Assembly: GCA_949130495.1 (NCBI GenBank)
Contig: OX422213.1
Coordinates: 54,322,284-54,386,283, forward strand
Length of the DNA stretch: 64,000 nucleotides
Direction of reading: 5' to 3'
Source: Sambucus nigra
Lineage: Eukaryota > Streptophyta > Magnoliopsida > Dipsacales > Adoxaceae
Shown piece after piece: positions 45,501 to 60,245 of the stretch; positions within the stretch are counted from its first letter, which is position 1, and every line of letters begins with the position of its first letter. The notes beneath the pieces were generated by a model. It was not told where the DNA came from. It worked only from the letters and a program-made list of their open reading frames with translations, and did no database searches. A program made the position numbers and the translations under genes.

Positions 45501-46590
45501 CTGTTATAAACAGGCACGATCCAACGGTTGCTGACTCACTTCATGAAGAGCTGTGACTATTGAAGAATAGTCACATAAATGGCTATAAAAAGAGTTCCAG
45601 GCCTCTATTTTGGACACCGAAAATTGCTAGTTTCTCCTCTCTCCGTCCTCTATACTTTGGCACGTGTGCATCGTCGCTTGGAGCATGGGAGCCTAAAGTT
45701 TTGACGAGGTAAAACAGATCAACGGTTGTGATTAAATGATCCGATGAAAGGGTTTAAAATCAGAAATGACTTGATTTAAATCGTTAGATGAACTCGTAGC
45801 GTTTCGTGTAGGGAATGTCCATTGGCTTACGATGGGATGCCTAATCTGAACCGTTAGATCGCAGCTATTCCAAACAGGCTTGATCCAACAGTTGCTGAGT
45901 CACTTCATGAAGAGCTGTTAGTGTTGAAGAACAGCCACAGAAATGGCTATAAAATGAGTTCCATGCCTCTATTTTGGACATCGAAAATTGCTAGTTTCTC
46001 CTCTCTCCGTCCTCTATATTTTGGCACGTGCGCATAGTCGATTGGATCGTGGGAGCCTAAAGTTTTGACGAGGTAAAACTGATCAATGATTGTGATTAAA
46101 CGATCCGATCAAAGGGTTTAAAATCTGAAATGACATTATCTAAACCGTTAGATGAACTCGTAGCGATTCGTGTAGGGGATGTCCATTCGCTTACGATGGG
46201 ACCCCTAATCTGAACCGTTAGATCGTAGCTGTTCCAAACAGGCACGATTCAACGGATGCTGAGTCACTTCATGAAGAGCTGTAACTATTGAAGAACAGCC
46301 ACAAGAAATGGCTATAAAAAGGGTTCTACGCCTCTATTTTGGACACCAAAAATTGCTAGTTTCTCCTCTCGCCGTCCTCTATACTTTGGCACATGCGCAC
46401 CGTCGCTTGGAGCGTGGGAGCCGAAAGTTATTATGAGGTAAAATAGATCAATGGTCGTGATTAAACGATCCGATCAAAGGGTTTAAAATCCGAAACAACT
46501 TGACCTAAACCGTTAGATGAACTCATAGAGTTTCGTTTAGGGGATGTCCATTCGCTTACGATGGGATGCCTAATCCGAACCGTTAGATCG
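42580..46590 (+). repeat. Higher-order block 1, left copy (about 11 monomers)
   Basis: Nearly identical to 53500-57510 at a constant offset of 10,919 bp (30 monomers), checked at 42661, 42745, 43861 and 46021. Private variants such as CGAGTGGAAGTCTAAAGTTATTATG and the one-base insertion in ACAAGAAATGG are shared. Similarity falls to the ordinary monomer level outside these limits. Confidence 0.88.
44265..44500 (+). promoter_or_regulatory. Promoter motifs of a representative satellite monomer
   Basis: AACGG cores at 44265-44269 and 44431-44435, inverted cores at 44325-44329 and 44395-44399, TATAAAAAG at 44492-44500. Three of the four (TCCAACGGTT, and TCTAACGGTT twice on the minus strand) match YCYAACGGYY, the body of the plant mitosis-specific activator element. 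The same set, with scattered losses, recurs in each monomer. Whether any unit is transcribed cannot be told from sequence. Confidence 0.5.
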
Positions 46591-47477
46591 CAGTTGTTCC
46601 AAACAGGTACGATTTAACAGTTACTGAGTCACTTCATGAAGAGCTGTGACTGTTGAAGAACAGTTACACAAATGGCTATAAAAAGAGTTCCAGGTCTCTA
46701 TTTTTCAAACCGAAAATTGCTAGTTTCTCTTCTCTCCGACCTCTATACTTTCGCACGTGCGCATCTTCGCTTCGAGCGTGGGAGCCTAAAGTTATTATGA
46801 GGTAAAACAGATCAACGGTTGTGATTAAACGATCCGATCAAAGGGTTTAAAATCCGAAACGACTTGATCTAAACCGTTAGATGAACTCGTAGAGTTTCGT
46901 TTAGGGGATGTCCATTCGCTTACGATGGGATGCCTAATCGGAACCTTTAGATCGCAGTTGTTCCAAATAGGCACGATCCAATGGTTGCTGGGTCACTTCA
47001 TGAAGAGCTGTGACTGTTGAAGAACAGTCACAAAAATGTCTATAAAAAGAGTTCCAGGCCTCTATTTTGGACACCGAAATTTTTTAGTTTCTCCTCTCTC
47101 CGTCCTCTATACTTAGGCACGTGCGCATCATCGCTTGGAGCGTGGGAGCCTAAAGTTTTGACGAGGTAAAACAGATCAACGGTTCTGATTAAACGATCCG
47201 ATAAAAGGGTTAAAAATCTGAAATGACTTGATCTAAACCGTTAGATGAACTCGTAGCGTTTCGTGTAGGGTATGTCCATTCGCTTACGATGGGATGCCTA
47301 ATCTATACCGTTAGATCGCAGTTGTTCCAAACTGGCACGATCCAACGGTTGCTGAGTCACTTCATGAAGAGCTGTGAGTGTTGAAGAACAGCCACAGAAA
47401 TGGCAATAAAATGAGTTCCAGGCCTCTATTTTGGACACCGAAAATCGCTAGTTTCTCCTCTCTCCGTCCTCTATACT

Positions 47478-49690
47478 TTGGCACGTGCGCATCGTCGCTT
47501 GGAGTATGGGAGCCTAATGTTTTGACGATGTAAAATAGATCAATGTTTGTGATTAAATGATCCGATCAAAGGGTTTAAAATCCGAAATGACTTGATCTAA
47601 ACCGTTAGATGAACTGGTAGTGTTTCGTATAGGGGATGTCCATTCGCTTACGATGGGATACCTAATCTGAACCGTTAGATCGCAGTTGTTCCAAACAGGC
47701 CCGATCCAACGGTTGCTGAGTCACTTCATGAAGAGTTGTGACTGTTGAAGAACAGTCACAGAAATGGTTATAAAAAGAGTTCCAGGCCTCTATTTTCGAC
47801 ACAAAAGATTACTAGTTTCTCCTCTCTCCGTCCTCTATACTTTGTCACGTGCGCATCGTCGCCTGGAGCGTGGGAGCCTTAAGTTTTGACAAGGTAAAAA
47901 CAGATCAACAGTTGTGATTAAACGATCCGATAAAAGGGTTTAAAATCCAAGACGACTTGATCTAAACCGTTCGATAAACTTGGTGCGTTTCGTGTAGGGG
48001 GTGTCCATTCACTTACGATGGGACGCCTAATCTGAACCGTTAGATCGCAGTTGTTCCAAACAGGCACGATACAATGGTTGCTGAGTCACTTCATGAAGAG
48101 TTGTGACTGTTGAAGAACAGCCACAGAAATGGCTATAAAAAGAGTTCCAGGCCTCTATTTTGGACACCGAAAATTGCTAGTTTCTTCTCTCTCCGTCCTC
48201 TATACTTTGGTACGTGCGCATCGTCGCTTGGAGAGTGGGAGCCTTAAGTTTTGACGAGGTAAAACAGATCAACGGTTGTGATTAAACGATCTGATCAAAG
48301 GGTTTAAAATCTAAAATGACTTGCTCTAAACCGTTTGATGAACTCGAAGCGTTTCGTGTAGGGGATGTCCATTCGCTTATGATGGGATGCCTAATCTGAA
48401 CCGGTTGATCACAGCTGTTCCAAACAGGCACTATCCAACGGTTGCTGAGTCACTTCATGAAGAGCTGTGACTGTTGAAGAACAGCCACAGAAATGGCTAT
48501 AAAAAGAGTTCCAGGCCTCTATTTTGGACACCGAAAATTGCTGGTTTCTCCTCTCTCCGTCCTCTATACTTTGGCACGTGCATATCGTCGCCTGGAGCGT
48601 TGGCGACTAAAGTTTTGACGAGGTAAAAGAGATCAACGGTTGTGATTAAACGATCTGATCAAAGGGTTTATAATCCGAAATGACTTTATCTAAACCGTTA
48701 GATGAACTCGTAGCATTTCGTGTAGGGGATGTCCATTCGTTTTTTATGGGATGCCTAATCGGAACCGTTAGATCGCAACTCTTCCAAACAGGCACGATCC
48801 AACGGTTGCTGAGTCACTTTATGAAGAGTTGTGACTATTGAAGAACAGTCACAGAAATGGCTATAAAAAGAGTTGCAGGCCTCTATTTTGGATATCGAAA
48901 TTTGCCAGTTTCTCCTCTCTCTGTCCTCTATACTTTGGCACGTGCGCATCATCGCTTGGAGCGTGGGAGCCTAAAGTTTTTATGAGGTAAAATAGATCAA
49001 CGGTTGTTATTAAATGATCCGATTAAAGGGTTAAGAATCCGAAATGACCTTATCTAGACCGTTTGATGAACTCGTAGCATTTGGTGTAGGGGGATGTCCA
49101 TTCGCTTATGATGGGATGCCTAATCTGAACAGTTAGATTGCAGCTGTTCCAAATAGGCACGATCCAACGGTTGCTGAGTCACTTCATGAAGAGCTGTGAC
49201 TGTTGAAGAACAGCCCCAGAAATGGCTATAAAATGAGTTCCAGGTCTCTATATTGGACACCAAAAATTGCTAGTTTCTCCTCTCTCCGTCCTTAATACTT
49301 TGGCACGTGCGCATCGTCACTTGGAGCGTGGGAGCCTAAAGTTTTGACGAGGTAAAACAGATCAACGGTTGTGATTAAACGATCCGATCAAAGGGTTTAA
49401 AATCCGAAACGACTTGATCTAAACCGTTAGATGAACTCGTAGCGTTTCGTGTAGGGGATGACCATTCGCTTACGATGGGATGCCTAATCTGAACAGTTAG
49501 ATCGCAGCTGTTCCAAACAGGCACGATCCAACGATTGCTGAGTCACTTCATGAAGAGCTGTGACTATTGAAGAACACTCACACAAATGGCTATAAAAAGA
49601 GTTCCAGGCCTCTATTTTGGACACCGAAAATTAATAGTTTCTCCACTCTCCGTCCTCTATGCTTTGGCACGTGCGTATCGTTGCTTGGAG
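47478..49690 (+). repeat. Higher-order block 2, left copy (6 monomers)
   Basis: Six monomers collinear with 58033-60245 at an offset of 10,555 bp (29 monomers). Shared private variants include GACGATGTAAAAT, CAAGACGACTTG, GTGCATATCGTCGCCTGG and CTTAATACTTTGG. Its first two units recur again at 49664-50392, six monomers further on. Confidence 0.82.
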
Positions 49691-50392
49691 TGTGGGAGCC
49701 TAATGTTTTGACGATGTAAAATATATCAATGTTTGTGATTAAATGATCCGATCAGAGGGTTTAAAATCCAAAATGACTTGATCTAAACCGTTAGATGAAC
49801 TGGTAGTGTTTCGTGTAGGGGATGTCCATTCGCTTACGATGGGATACCTAATCTGAACCGTTAGATCGCAGTTGTTCCAAACAGGCCCGATCCAACGGTT
49901 GCTGAGTCACTTCATGAAGAGCTGTGACTGTTGAAGAACAGTCACAGAAATGGTTATAAAAAGAGTTCCAGGCCTCTATTTTCGACACAAAAAATTACTA
50001 GTTTCTCCTCTCTCCGTCCTCTATACTTTGTCACGTGCGCATCGTCGCCTGGAGCGTGGGACCCTTAAGTTTTGACAAGGTAAAAACAGATCAACAGTTG
50101 TGATTAAACGATCCGATAAAAGGGTTTAAAATCCAAGACGACTTGATCTAAACCGTTCGATAAACTTGGTGCGTTTCGTGTAGGGGATGTCCATTCACTT
50201 ACGATGGGACGCCTAATCTGAACCGTTAGATCGCAGTTGTTCCAAACAGGCACGATACAATGGTTGCTGAGTCACTTCATGAAGAGTTGTGACTGTTGAA
50301 GAACAGCCACAGAAATGGCTATAAAAAGAGTTCCAGACCTCTGTTTTGGGCACCGAAAATTGCTAGTTTCCCCTCTCTCCGTCCTCTATACT
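49664..50392 (+). repeat. Two-monomer repeat of the start of block 2 (6-monomer period)
   Basis: Matches 47478-48206 at an offset of 2186 bp (6 monomers), and 58033-58762. A six-monomer higher-order period is also seen between 57669 and 59855. Confidence 0.78.
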
Positions 50393-51000
50393 TTGGCACG
50401 TGCGCATCGTCGCTTGGAGCGTGGGAGCCTAAAGTGTTGACAAGGTAAAATAGATCAACGGTTGTGATTAAACGATCCGATTAAAGGGTTAAAAATCCGA
50501 AACGTCTTAATCTAAACCGTTAGATGAACTCGTAGTGTTTCCTATAGGGGATGTCCATTCGCTTACGATGGTATGCCTAATCTGAACCGTTAGATCGCAG
50601 CTGTTCCAAATAGGCACGATCCAACGGTTGCTGAGTCACTTCATGAAGAGCTGTGACTGTTGAAGAACAGCCACATAAATGGCTATAAAATGAGTCCCAA
50701 GCGTCTATTTTGGACCCCGAAAATTGCTAGTTTCTCCTCTCTCCGTCCTCTATACTTTGGCACGTGCGCATCGTCGCTTGGAGCGTGGGAGCCTAAAGTT
50801 TTGACGAGGTAAAATAGATCAACGGTTGTGATTAAACGATCCGATCAAAGGGTTTAAAATCCGGAACGACTTGATCTAAATCGTTAGATGAACTCGTAGC
50901 GTTTCGTGTAGGGGTTGTCCATTCGCTTACAATGGGATACCAAATCAGAACCGTTAGATCGCAGCTGTTCCAAACAAGCACGATCCAACGGTTGCTGAGT
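50340..51000 (+). repeat. Higher-order block 3, left copy
   Basis: Shares CTGTTTTGGGCACCG, AAGTGTTGACAAGG, TCCTATAGGGG and GATGGTATGCC with 63437-64000 at an offset of 13,101 bp (36 monomers). Confidence 0.8.
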
Positions 51001-53499
51001 CACTTCATGACGAGCTGTGACTGTTGAAGAACCTTCAAAGAAATGGCTATAAAAAGAGTTCCAGACCTCTATTTTGGGCACCAAAAATTAATAGTTTCTC
51101 CACTCTCCGTCCTCTATACTTTGGCACGTGCGCATCGTCGCTTGGAGCGTGGGAGCCTAAAGTTTTAATGAGGTAAAAATGATCAACGGTTGTGCTTAAG
51201 TGATCCGATCAAATGAGTTAAAATCCGAAACGACTTGATCTAAATCGTTAGATGAACTCGTAGTGTTTCGTGTAGGGGATGTCCATTCTCTTACGATGGG
51301 ACGCCTAATCTGAACCGTCAAATCGCAGTTGTTCCAAACAGGCTCGATCCAACGGTTCCTGACTCACTTCATGAAGAGCTGTGACTATTGAAGAACAGTC
51401 ACAGAAATGGCTATAAAAAGAGTTCCAGGCCTCTATTTTGAACACCGAAAATTGCTAGTTTCTCCTCTCTCCGTCCTCTATACTTTGGCACGTGAGCATC
51501 GTCGCTTGGAGCGTGGGAGCCTAAAGATTTGACGAGGTAAAATAGATCAACGGTTGTGATTAAACGATCCTATGAAAGGGTTTAAAATCAGAAACGACTT
51601 GATCTAAACCGTTAGATGAACTCGTAGCATTTCATGTAGGGGATGTCCATTCGCTTACGATGGGATGTCTAATCTGAATCGTTAGATCGCAGCTATTCCA
51701 AGCAGGCACGATCCAACGGTTGCTGTGTCACTTCATGAAGAGCTGTGACTGTTGAAGAACAGTCACAGAAATGGTGATAAAATGAGTTACAACCTCTATT
51801 TTGAACACCGAAAATTGCTAGTTTCTCCTCTCTCCGTCCTCTTTATTTTGGCACGAGCGCATCGTCGATTGGATCGTGGGAGCCTTAAATTTTGACGAGG
51901 TAAAACAGATCAATGATTGTGATTAAACGATCCGATCAAAGGGTTTAAAATCCGAAATGACTTGATCTAAACCGTTAGATGAACTCGTAGCGATTCGTGT
52001 AGGGAATCTCCATTCGCTTACGATGGGACGCCTAATCTGAACCGTTAGATCGCAGCTGTTCCAAATAGGCACGATCCAACGATTGTTGAGTCACTTCATG
52101 AAGAGTTGTGACTATTGAAGAACAGCCACAGAAATGGCTATAAAAATAGTTCCAGACCTCTATTTTGGAATCCGAAAATTGCTAGTTTCTCCTCTCTCCA
52201 TCCTCTATACTTTGGCATGTGCGCATCGTCGCTTGGAGCATGGGAGCCTAAAGTTTTGATGAGGTAAAATAGAACAACGGTTGTGATTAAACGATCCGAT
52301 CAAAGGGTTTAAAATACGAAATGACTTGATCTAAACCGTTAGATGAACTCATAGCGTTTCGTGTAGGGGATCCCCATTCTCTAACGGTGGGACGCCTAAT
52401 CTGAACCGTTAGATCGCAGCTGTTCCAAACAAGCACGATCCAACGGTTACTGAATCACTTCATGAAGAGCTGTGACTTTGAAGAACAGTCAAATAAATGG
52501 CTATAAAAAGAGTTCCAGGCCTCTATTTTGGACATCGAAAATTGCTAGTTTCTCCTCTCTCCGTGCTCTATAATTTGGCACGTGCGCATCGTCGCTTGGA
52601 GCGTGGGAGCCTAAAGTTTTGACGAGGTAAAACAGATCAACGGTTGTGATTAAATGATCCGATGAAAGGGTTTAAAATCAGAAATGACTTCATCTAAACC
52701 GTTAGATGAACTCGTAGCATTTTGTGTAGGGTATGTCCATTCGCTTACGATGGGACGCCTAATCTGAACCGTTAGATCGCAACTATTCCAAACAGGCACG
52801 GTCCAACGGTTGCTGAGTCACTACATGAAGAGCTGTGACTATTGAAGAACAGTCATAGAAATGACTATAAAATGAGTTCCAGGCTTCTATTTTGGACACC
52901 GAAAATTGCTAGTTTCTCTTCTCTCCGTCCTCTACACTTTGGAACGTGCGCATCGTCGCTTGGAGCGTGGGAGCCTAAAGTTTTGAGGAGGAAAAACAGA
53001 TCAATGATTGTGATTAAACGATCTGATCAAAGTGCTTAAAATCCGAAATGACTTGATCTAAACCGTTAGATGAACTCGTAGCGTTTCGTGTAGGTGATGT
53101 CCATTCTCTTACGATGGGACGCCTAATCTGAATCGTTAGATCGCAGTTGTTCCAAACAGGCACGATCCAACGGTTGAAGACTCACTTCATGAAGAGCTGT
53201 GACTATTGAATAATAGTCATATAAATGGTTATAAAAAGAGTTCCAGTCCTGTATTTTGGACACCGAAAATTGCTAGTTTCTCCTCTCTCTGTCCTCTATA
53301 CTTTGGCACGTGCACATCGTCGCTTGGAGCGTGGGAGTCTAATGTTTTGACGAGGTAAAACAGATCAAGAGTTGTGATTCAACAATCCAATTAAAGGGTT
53401 TAAAATCCGAAATGACTTGATCTAAACCGTTGAACTCGTATTTTTTTCGTGTAGGGGATGTTAATTCGCTTACGATGGGATGCCTAATCTGAACCGTTA

Positions 53500-56400
53500 G
53501 ATCGCAGCTATTCCAAACAGGCACCATCCAACGGTTGCTGAGTCACTTTATGAAAAGCTGTGACTGTTGAAGAACAGTCAGAGAAATGGCTATAAAAAGA
53601 GTTCCAGGCCTCTATTTTGGACACCGAAAATTAATAGTTTCTCCACTCTCCGTCCTCTATACTTTGGCACGTTCGCATCGTCGCTTGGAGCGTGGGAGCC
53701 TAAAGTTTTAATGAGGTAAAACAGATCAACGGTTGTGATTAAATGATCTGATCAAAGGGTTTAAAATCCGAAATGACTTGATCTAAACCGTTAGATGAAC
53801 TCGTAGCGTTTCGTGTAGGGGATGTCCATTCTCTTACGATGGGACGCCTAATCTGAACCGTTAGATCGCAACTGTTCCAAACAGGCACGATCCAACGGTT
53901 GCTGACTCACTTTATGAAGAGCTGTGACTATTGAAGAACAGTCACAGAAATGGCTATAAAAAGAGTTCCAGTCCTCTACTTTGGACACCGAAAATTGCTT
54001 GTTTATCCTCTCTCCGTCCTCTATACTTTGGCACGTGTGCATCGTCGCTTGGAGCGTGGGAGCCTAAAGTTTTGATGAGGTAAAACAAATCAACGGTTGT
54101 GATTAAATGATCCGATGAAAGGGTTTAAAATCAGAAACGACTTGATCTAAACCGTTAGATGAACTCGTAGTGTTTCGTGTAGGCGATGTCCATTGGCTTA
54201 CGATGGGATGCCAAATATGAACCGTTAGATCGCAGCTATTCCAAATAGGCACGATCCAACGGTTGCTGAGTCACTTCATGAAGAGATGTGACTGTTGAAG
54301 AACAGTCACAGAAATGGCTATAATATGAGTTCTAGGCCTCTATTTTGGACACCGAAAATTGTTAGTTTCTCCTCTCCCCGTCCTCTATATTTTGGCACGT
54401 GCGCATCGTCGATTGGATCGTGAGAGCCTAAAGTTTTGACGAGGTAAAATAGATCAATGATTGTGATTAAACGATCCAATTAAAGGGTTTAAAATCCGAA
54501 ATGACTTGATCTAAAGCGTTAGATGAACTCCTAGCGATTCCTGTAGGGGATGTCCATTCGCTTACGATGGGACGCCTAATCTGAACCGTTAGATCGCAGC
54601 TGTTCCAAATAGGCACGATTCAACGGTTGCTGAGTCACTTCATGAAGAGCTGTGACTATTGAAGAACAGCCACATAAATGGCTATAAAAAGGGTTCTACG
54701 CCTCTATTTTGGAAACCGAAAATTGCTAGTTTCTCCTCTCTCCGTCCTCTATACTTTGGCACATGCGCACCGTCACTTGGCGAGTGGAAGTCTAAAGTTA
54801 TTATGAGGTAAAACAGATCAACGGTTGTGATTAAACGATCTGATCAAAGGGTTTAAAATCCGAAACGACTTGATCTAAACCGTTAGATGAACTCGTAGAG
54901 TTTCGTTTAGGGGATGTCCATTCGCTTACGATGGGATGCCTAAACTGAACCGTTAGATCGCAGCTGTTAGAAACAGGCACGATCCAATGGTTGCTGAGTC
55001 ACTTCATGAAGAGCGGTGACTGTTCAAGAACAGTCGCAAAAATGTCTATAAAAAGAGTTCCAGGCCTCTATTTTGGACACCGAAAATTGCTAGTTTCCCC
55101 TCTCTCCGTCCTCTATACTTTGGCACGTGCGCATCATCGCTTGGAGCGTGGGAGCCTAAATTTTTGACGAGGTAAAACAGATCAACGGTTGTGATTAAAC
55201 GATCCGATCAAAGGGTTTAAAATCCGAAACGACTTGATCTAAACCGTTAGATGAACTCGTAGCGTTTCGTGAAGGCGATGTCCATTCTCTTACAATGGGA
55301 CCCCTAATATGAACCGTTAGATCGCAGCTGTTCCAAACAGGCACGATCCAACGGTTGTTGACTCACTTCATGAAGAGTTGTGACTATTAAAGAACGGTCA
55401 CAGAAATGTCTATAAAAAGAGTTCCAGGCCTCTATTTTGGACACCAAAAATTGCTAGTTTCTCCTCTCTCCTTCCTCTATACTTTGGCACGTGCGCATCG
55501 TCGCTTGGAGCGTGGGAGCCTAAAGTTTTGACGAGGTAAAATAGATCAACGGTTATGATTAAATGATCCGATGAAAGGGTTTAAAAACAGAAACGACTTG
55601 ATCTAAATCGTTAGATGAACTCGTAGCGTTTCGTGTAGGGGATGTCCATTCGCTTACGATGGGACACCTAATCAGAACCGTTAGATCGCTGCTATTCCAA
55701 ACAGGCACGATCCAACGGTTGCTGAGTCACTTCATGAAGAGCTGTGACTATTGAAGAACAGCAACAGAAATGGCTATAAAATGAGTTCCAGGCCTCTATT
55801 TTGGACACCAAAAATTGCTAGTTTCTCCTCTCTCCGTCCTATATACTTTGGCACGTACGCATCGTCGCTTGGAGCGTGGGAGCCTAAAGTTTTGACCAGG
55901 TAAAACAGATCAACAATTGTGATTAAATGATCCAATCAAAGGGTTTAAAATCCGAAACGACTTGATCTAAACCGTTAGATGAACGTGTAGCGTTTCGTGT
56001 AGGGGATGTCCATTATCTTACGATGGGATACCTAACCAGAACCGTTAGATCGCAGTAATTCCAAACAGGCACGATCCAACGGTTGCTGTGTCACTTCATG
56101 AAGAGCTGTGACTGTTGAAGAACAGTCACACAAATTGCTATAAAAAAAGTTCCAGGCCTCTATTTTGGACACCGAAAATTAATAGTTTCTCCACTCTCCG
56201 TCCTCTATACTTTGGCACGTGCGCATCGTCGCTTGGAGAGTGGGAGCCTAAAGTTTTAATGAGGTAAAACAGATCAACGGTTGTGATTAAATGATCCGAT
56301 CAAAGGGTTTAAAATCCGAAATGACTTGATCTAAACCGTTAGATGAACTCGTAGCGTTTCGTGTAAGGGATGTCCATTCTCTTACGATGGGACGCCTAAT

Positions 56401-57510
56401 CTGAACCGTTAGATCGCAGCTGTTATAAACAGGCACGATCCAACGGTTGCTGACTCACTTCATGAAGAGCTGTGACTATTGAAGAATAGTCACATAAATG
56501 GCTATAAAAAGAGTTCCAGGCCTCTATTTTGGACACCGAAAATTGCTAGTTTCTCCTCTCTCCGTCCTCTATACTTTGGCACGTGTGCATCGTCGCTTGG
56601 AGCATGGGAGCCTAAAGTTTTGACGAGGTAAAACAGATCAACGGTTGTGATTAAATGATCCGATGAAAGGGTTTAAAATCAGAAATGACTTGATTTAAAT
56701 CGTTAGATGAACTCGTAGCGTTTCGTGTAGGGAATGTCCATTGGCTTACGATGGGATGCCTAATCTGAACCGTTAGATCGCAGCTATTCCAAACAGGCTT
56801 GATCCAACAGTTGCTGAGTCACTTCATGAAGAGCTGTTAGTGTTGAAGAACAGCCACATAAATGGCTATAAAATGAGTTCCATGCCTCTATTTTGGACAT
56901 CGAAAATTGCTAGTTTCTCCTCTCTCCGTCCTCTATATTTTGGCACGTGCGCATAGTCGATTGGATCGTGGGAGCCTAAAGTTTTGACGAGGTAAAACTG
57001 ATCAATGATTGTGATTAAACGATCCGATCAAAGGGTTTAAAATCTGAAATGACATTATCTAAACCGTTAGATGAACTCGTAGCGATTCGTGTAGGGGATG
57101 TCCATTCGCTTACGATGGGACCCCTAATCTGAACCGTTAGATCGTAGCTGTTCCAAACAGGCACGATTCAACGGATGCTGAGTCACTTCATGAAGAGCTG
57201 TAACTATTGAAGAACAGCCACAAGAAATGGCTATAAAAAGGGTTCTACGCCTCTATTTTGGACACCAAAAATTGCTAGTTTCTCCTCTCGCCGTCCTCTA
57301 TACTTTGGCACATGCGCACTGTCACTTGGTGAGTGGAAGTCTAAAGTTATTATGAGGTAAAATAGATCAATGGTCGTGATTAAACGATCCGATCAAAGGG
57401 TTTAAAATCCGAAACAACTTGACCTAAACCGTTAGATGAACTCATAGAGTTTCGTTTAGGGGATGTCCATTCGCTTACGATGGGATGCCTAATCCGAACC
57501 GTTAGATCGC
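53500..57510 (+). repeat. Higher-order block 1, right copy
   Basis: Partner of 42580-46590, with only scattered single-base differences. Near 57310-57340 the unit start has a different variant (TGAGTGGAAGTC) from the left copy, a sign of gene conversion or a crossover inside the block. Confidence 0.88.
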
Positions 57511-58032
57511 AGCTGTTCCAAATAGGCACGATCCAACGGTTGCTGAGTCACTTCATGAAGAGCTGTGACTGTTGAAGAACAGCCCCAGAAATGGCTATAA
57601 AATGAGTTCCAGGTCTCTATTTTGGACACCAAAAATTGCTAGTTTATCCTCTCTCCGTCCTTAATACTTTGGCACGTGCTCATCGTCGCTTGGAGCGTGG
57701 GAGCCTAAAGTTTTCACGAGGTAAAAGAGATCAACGGTTGTGATTAAACGATCCGATCAAAGGGTTAAAAATCCGAAACGACTTGATCTAAACTGTTAGA
57801 TGAACTCGTAGCGTTTCGTGTAGGGGATGACCATTCGCTTACGATGGGATACCTAATCTGAACCGTTAGATCGCAGTTGTTCCAAACAGTAACGATCCAA
57901 CGGTTACTGAGTCACTTCATTAAGAGCTGTGACTATTGAAGAACACTCACACAAATGGCTATAAAAAGAGTTCCAGGCCTCTATTTTGAACACCGAAAAT
58001 TAATAGTTTCTCCACTCTCCGTCCTCTATACT

Positions 58033-60245
58033 TTGGCACGTGCGTATCGTTGCTTGGAGTGTGGGAGCCTAATGTTTTGACGATGTAAAATATATCAATG
58101 TTTGTGATTAAATGATCCGATCAAAGGGTTTAAAATCCGAAATGACTTGATCTAAATCGTTAGATGAACTGGTAGTGTTTCGTGTAGCGGATGTCCATTC
58201 GCTTACGATGGGATACCTAATCTGAACCGTTAGATAGGAGTTGTTCCAAACAGGCCCGATCCAACGGTTGCTGAGTCACTTCATGAAGAGTTGTGACTGT
58301 TGAAGAACAGTCACAGAAATGGTTATAAAAAGAGTTCCAGGCCTCTATTTTGGACACAAAAAATTACTAGTTTCTCCTCTCTCCGTCCTCTATACTTTGG
58401 CACGTGCGGATCGTCGCACGGAGCGTGGGAGCCTTAAGTTTTGACAAGGTAAAAACAGATCAACAGTTGTGATTAAACGATCCGATCAAAGGGTTTAAAA
58501 TCCAAGACGACTTGATCTAAACCGTTCGATGAACTTGGTGCGTTTCGTGTAGGGGATGTCCATTCACTTACGATGGGACGCCTAATCTGAACCGTTAGAT
58601 CGCATTTGTTCCAAACAGGCACGATCTAATGGTTGCTGAGTCACTTCATGAAGAGCTGTGACTGTTGAAGAACAGCCACAGAAATGGCTATAAAAAGAGT
58701 TCCTGGCCTCTATTTTGGACATCAAAAATTTCTAGTTTCTCCTCTCTCCGTCCTCTATACTTTGGCACGTGCGCATCGTCGCTTGGAGAGTGGGAGCCTT
58801 AAGTTTTGACGAGGTAAAACAGATCAACGGTTGTGATTAAACGATCTGATCAAAGGGTTTAAAATCTAAAATGACTTGCTCTAAACCGTTAGATGAACTC
58901 GAAGCGTTTCGTGTAGGGGATGTCCATTCGCTTATGATGGGATGCCTAATATGAACCGGTTGATCACAGCTGTTCCAAACAGGCACGATCGAACGGTTGC
59001 TGAGTCACTTTATGAAGAGCTGTGACTGTTGAAGAACAGCCACAGAAATGGCTATAAAAAGAGTTCCAGGCCTCTATTTTGGACACCGAAAATTGCTAGT
59101 TTCTCCTATCTCCGTCCTCTATACTTTGGCACGTGCATATCGTCGCCTGGAGCGTCGGCGCCTAAAGTTATGACGAGGTAAAAGAGATCAACGGTTGTGA
59201 TTAAATGATCTGATCAAAGGGTTTAAAATCCGAAATGACTTTATCTAAACCATTAGATTAACTCGTAGCGTTTCGTGTAGGGGATGTCCATTCGCTTTTT
59301 ATGGGACGCCTAATCGGAACCGTTAGATCGCAACTCTTCCAAACAGGCACGATCCAACGGTTGCTGAGTCACTTTATGAAGAGTTGTGACTATTGAAGAA
59401 CAGTCACAGAAATGGCTATAAAAAGAGTTGGAGGCCTCTATTTTGGATATCGAAATTTGCCAGTTTCTCCTCTCTCCGTCCTCTATACTTTGGCACGTGC
59501 GCATCGTCGCTTGGAGCGTGGGAGCCTAAAGTTTTTATGAGGTACAACAAATCAACGGTTGTTATTAAATGATCCGATTAAAGGGTTAAAAATCTGAAAT
59601 GACTTGATCTAGATCGTTTGATGAACTCGTAGCATTTCGTGTAGGGGATGTCCATTCGCTTACGATGGGATGCCTAATCTGAACCGTTAGATCGCAGCTG
59701 TTCTAAATAGGCACGATCCAACGGTTATTGAGTCACTTCATGAAGAGCTGTGACTGTTGAAGAACAGCCCCAGAAATGGCTATAAAATGAGTTCCAGGTC
59801 TCTATTTTAGACACCAAAAATTGCTTGTTTCTCCTATCTCCGTCCTTAATACTTTGGCACGTGCGCATCGTCGCTTGGAGCGTGGGAGCCTAAAGTTTTG
59901 ACGAGGTAAAACAGATCAACGGTTGTGATTAAACGATCCGATCAAAGGGTTAAAAATCCGAAACGACTTGATCTAAACCGTTAGATGAACTCGTAACGTT
60001 TCGTGTAGGGGATGACCATTCGCTTACGATGGGATACCTAATATGAACCGTTAGATCGCAGTTGTTCCAAACAGTAACGATCCAACGGTTACTGAGTCAC
60101 TTTATGAAGAGTTGTGACTATTGAAGAACACTCACACAAATGGCTATAAAAAGAGTTCCAGGCCTCTATTTTGGACACCAAAAATTAATAGTTTCTCCAC
60201 TCTCCGTCCTCTATACTTTGGCACGTGCGCATCGTTGCTTGGAGT
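58033..60245 (+). repeat. Higher-order block 2, right copy
   Basis: Partner of 47478-49690. It differs by about as many changes as separate old duplicates would, so block 2 looks older than block 1. Confidence 0.8.
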
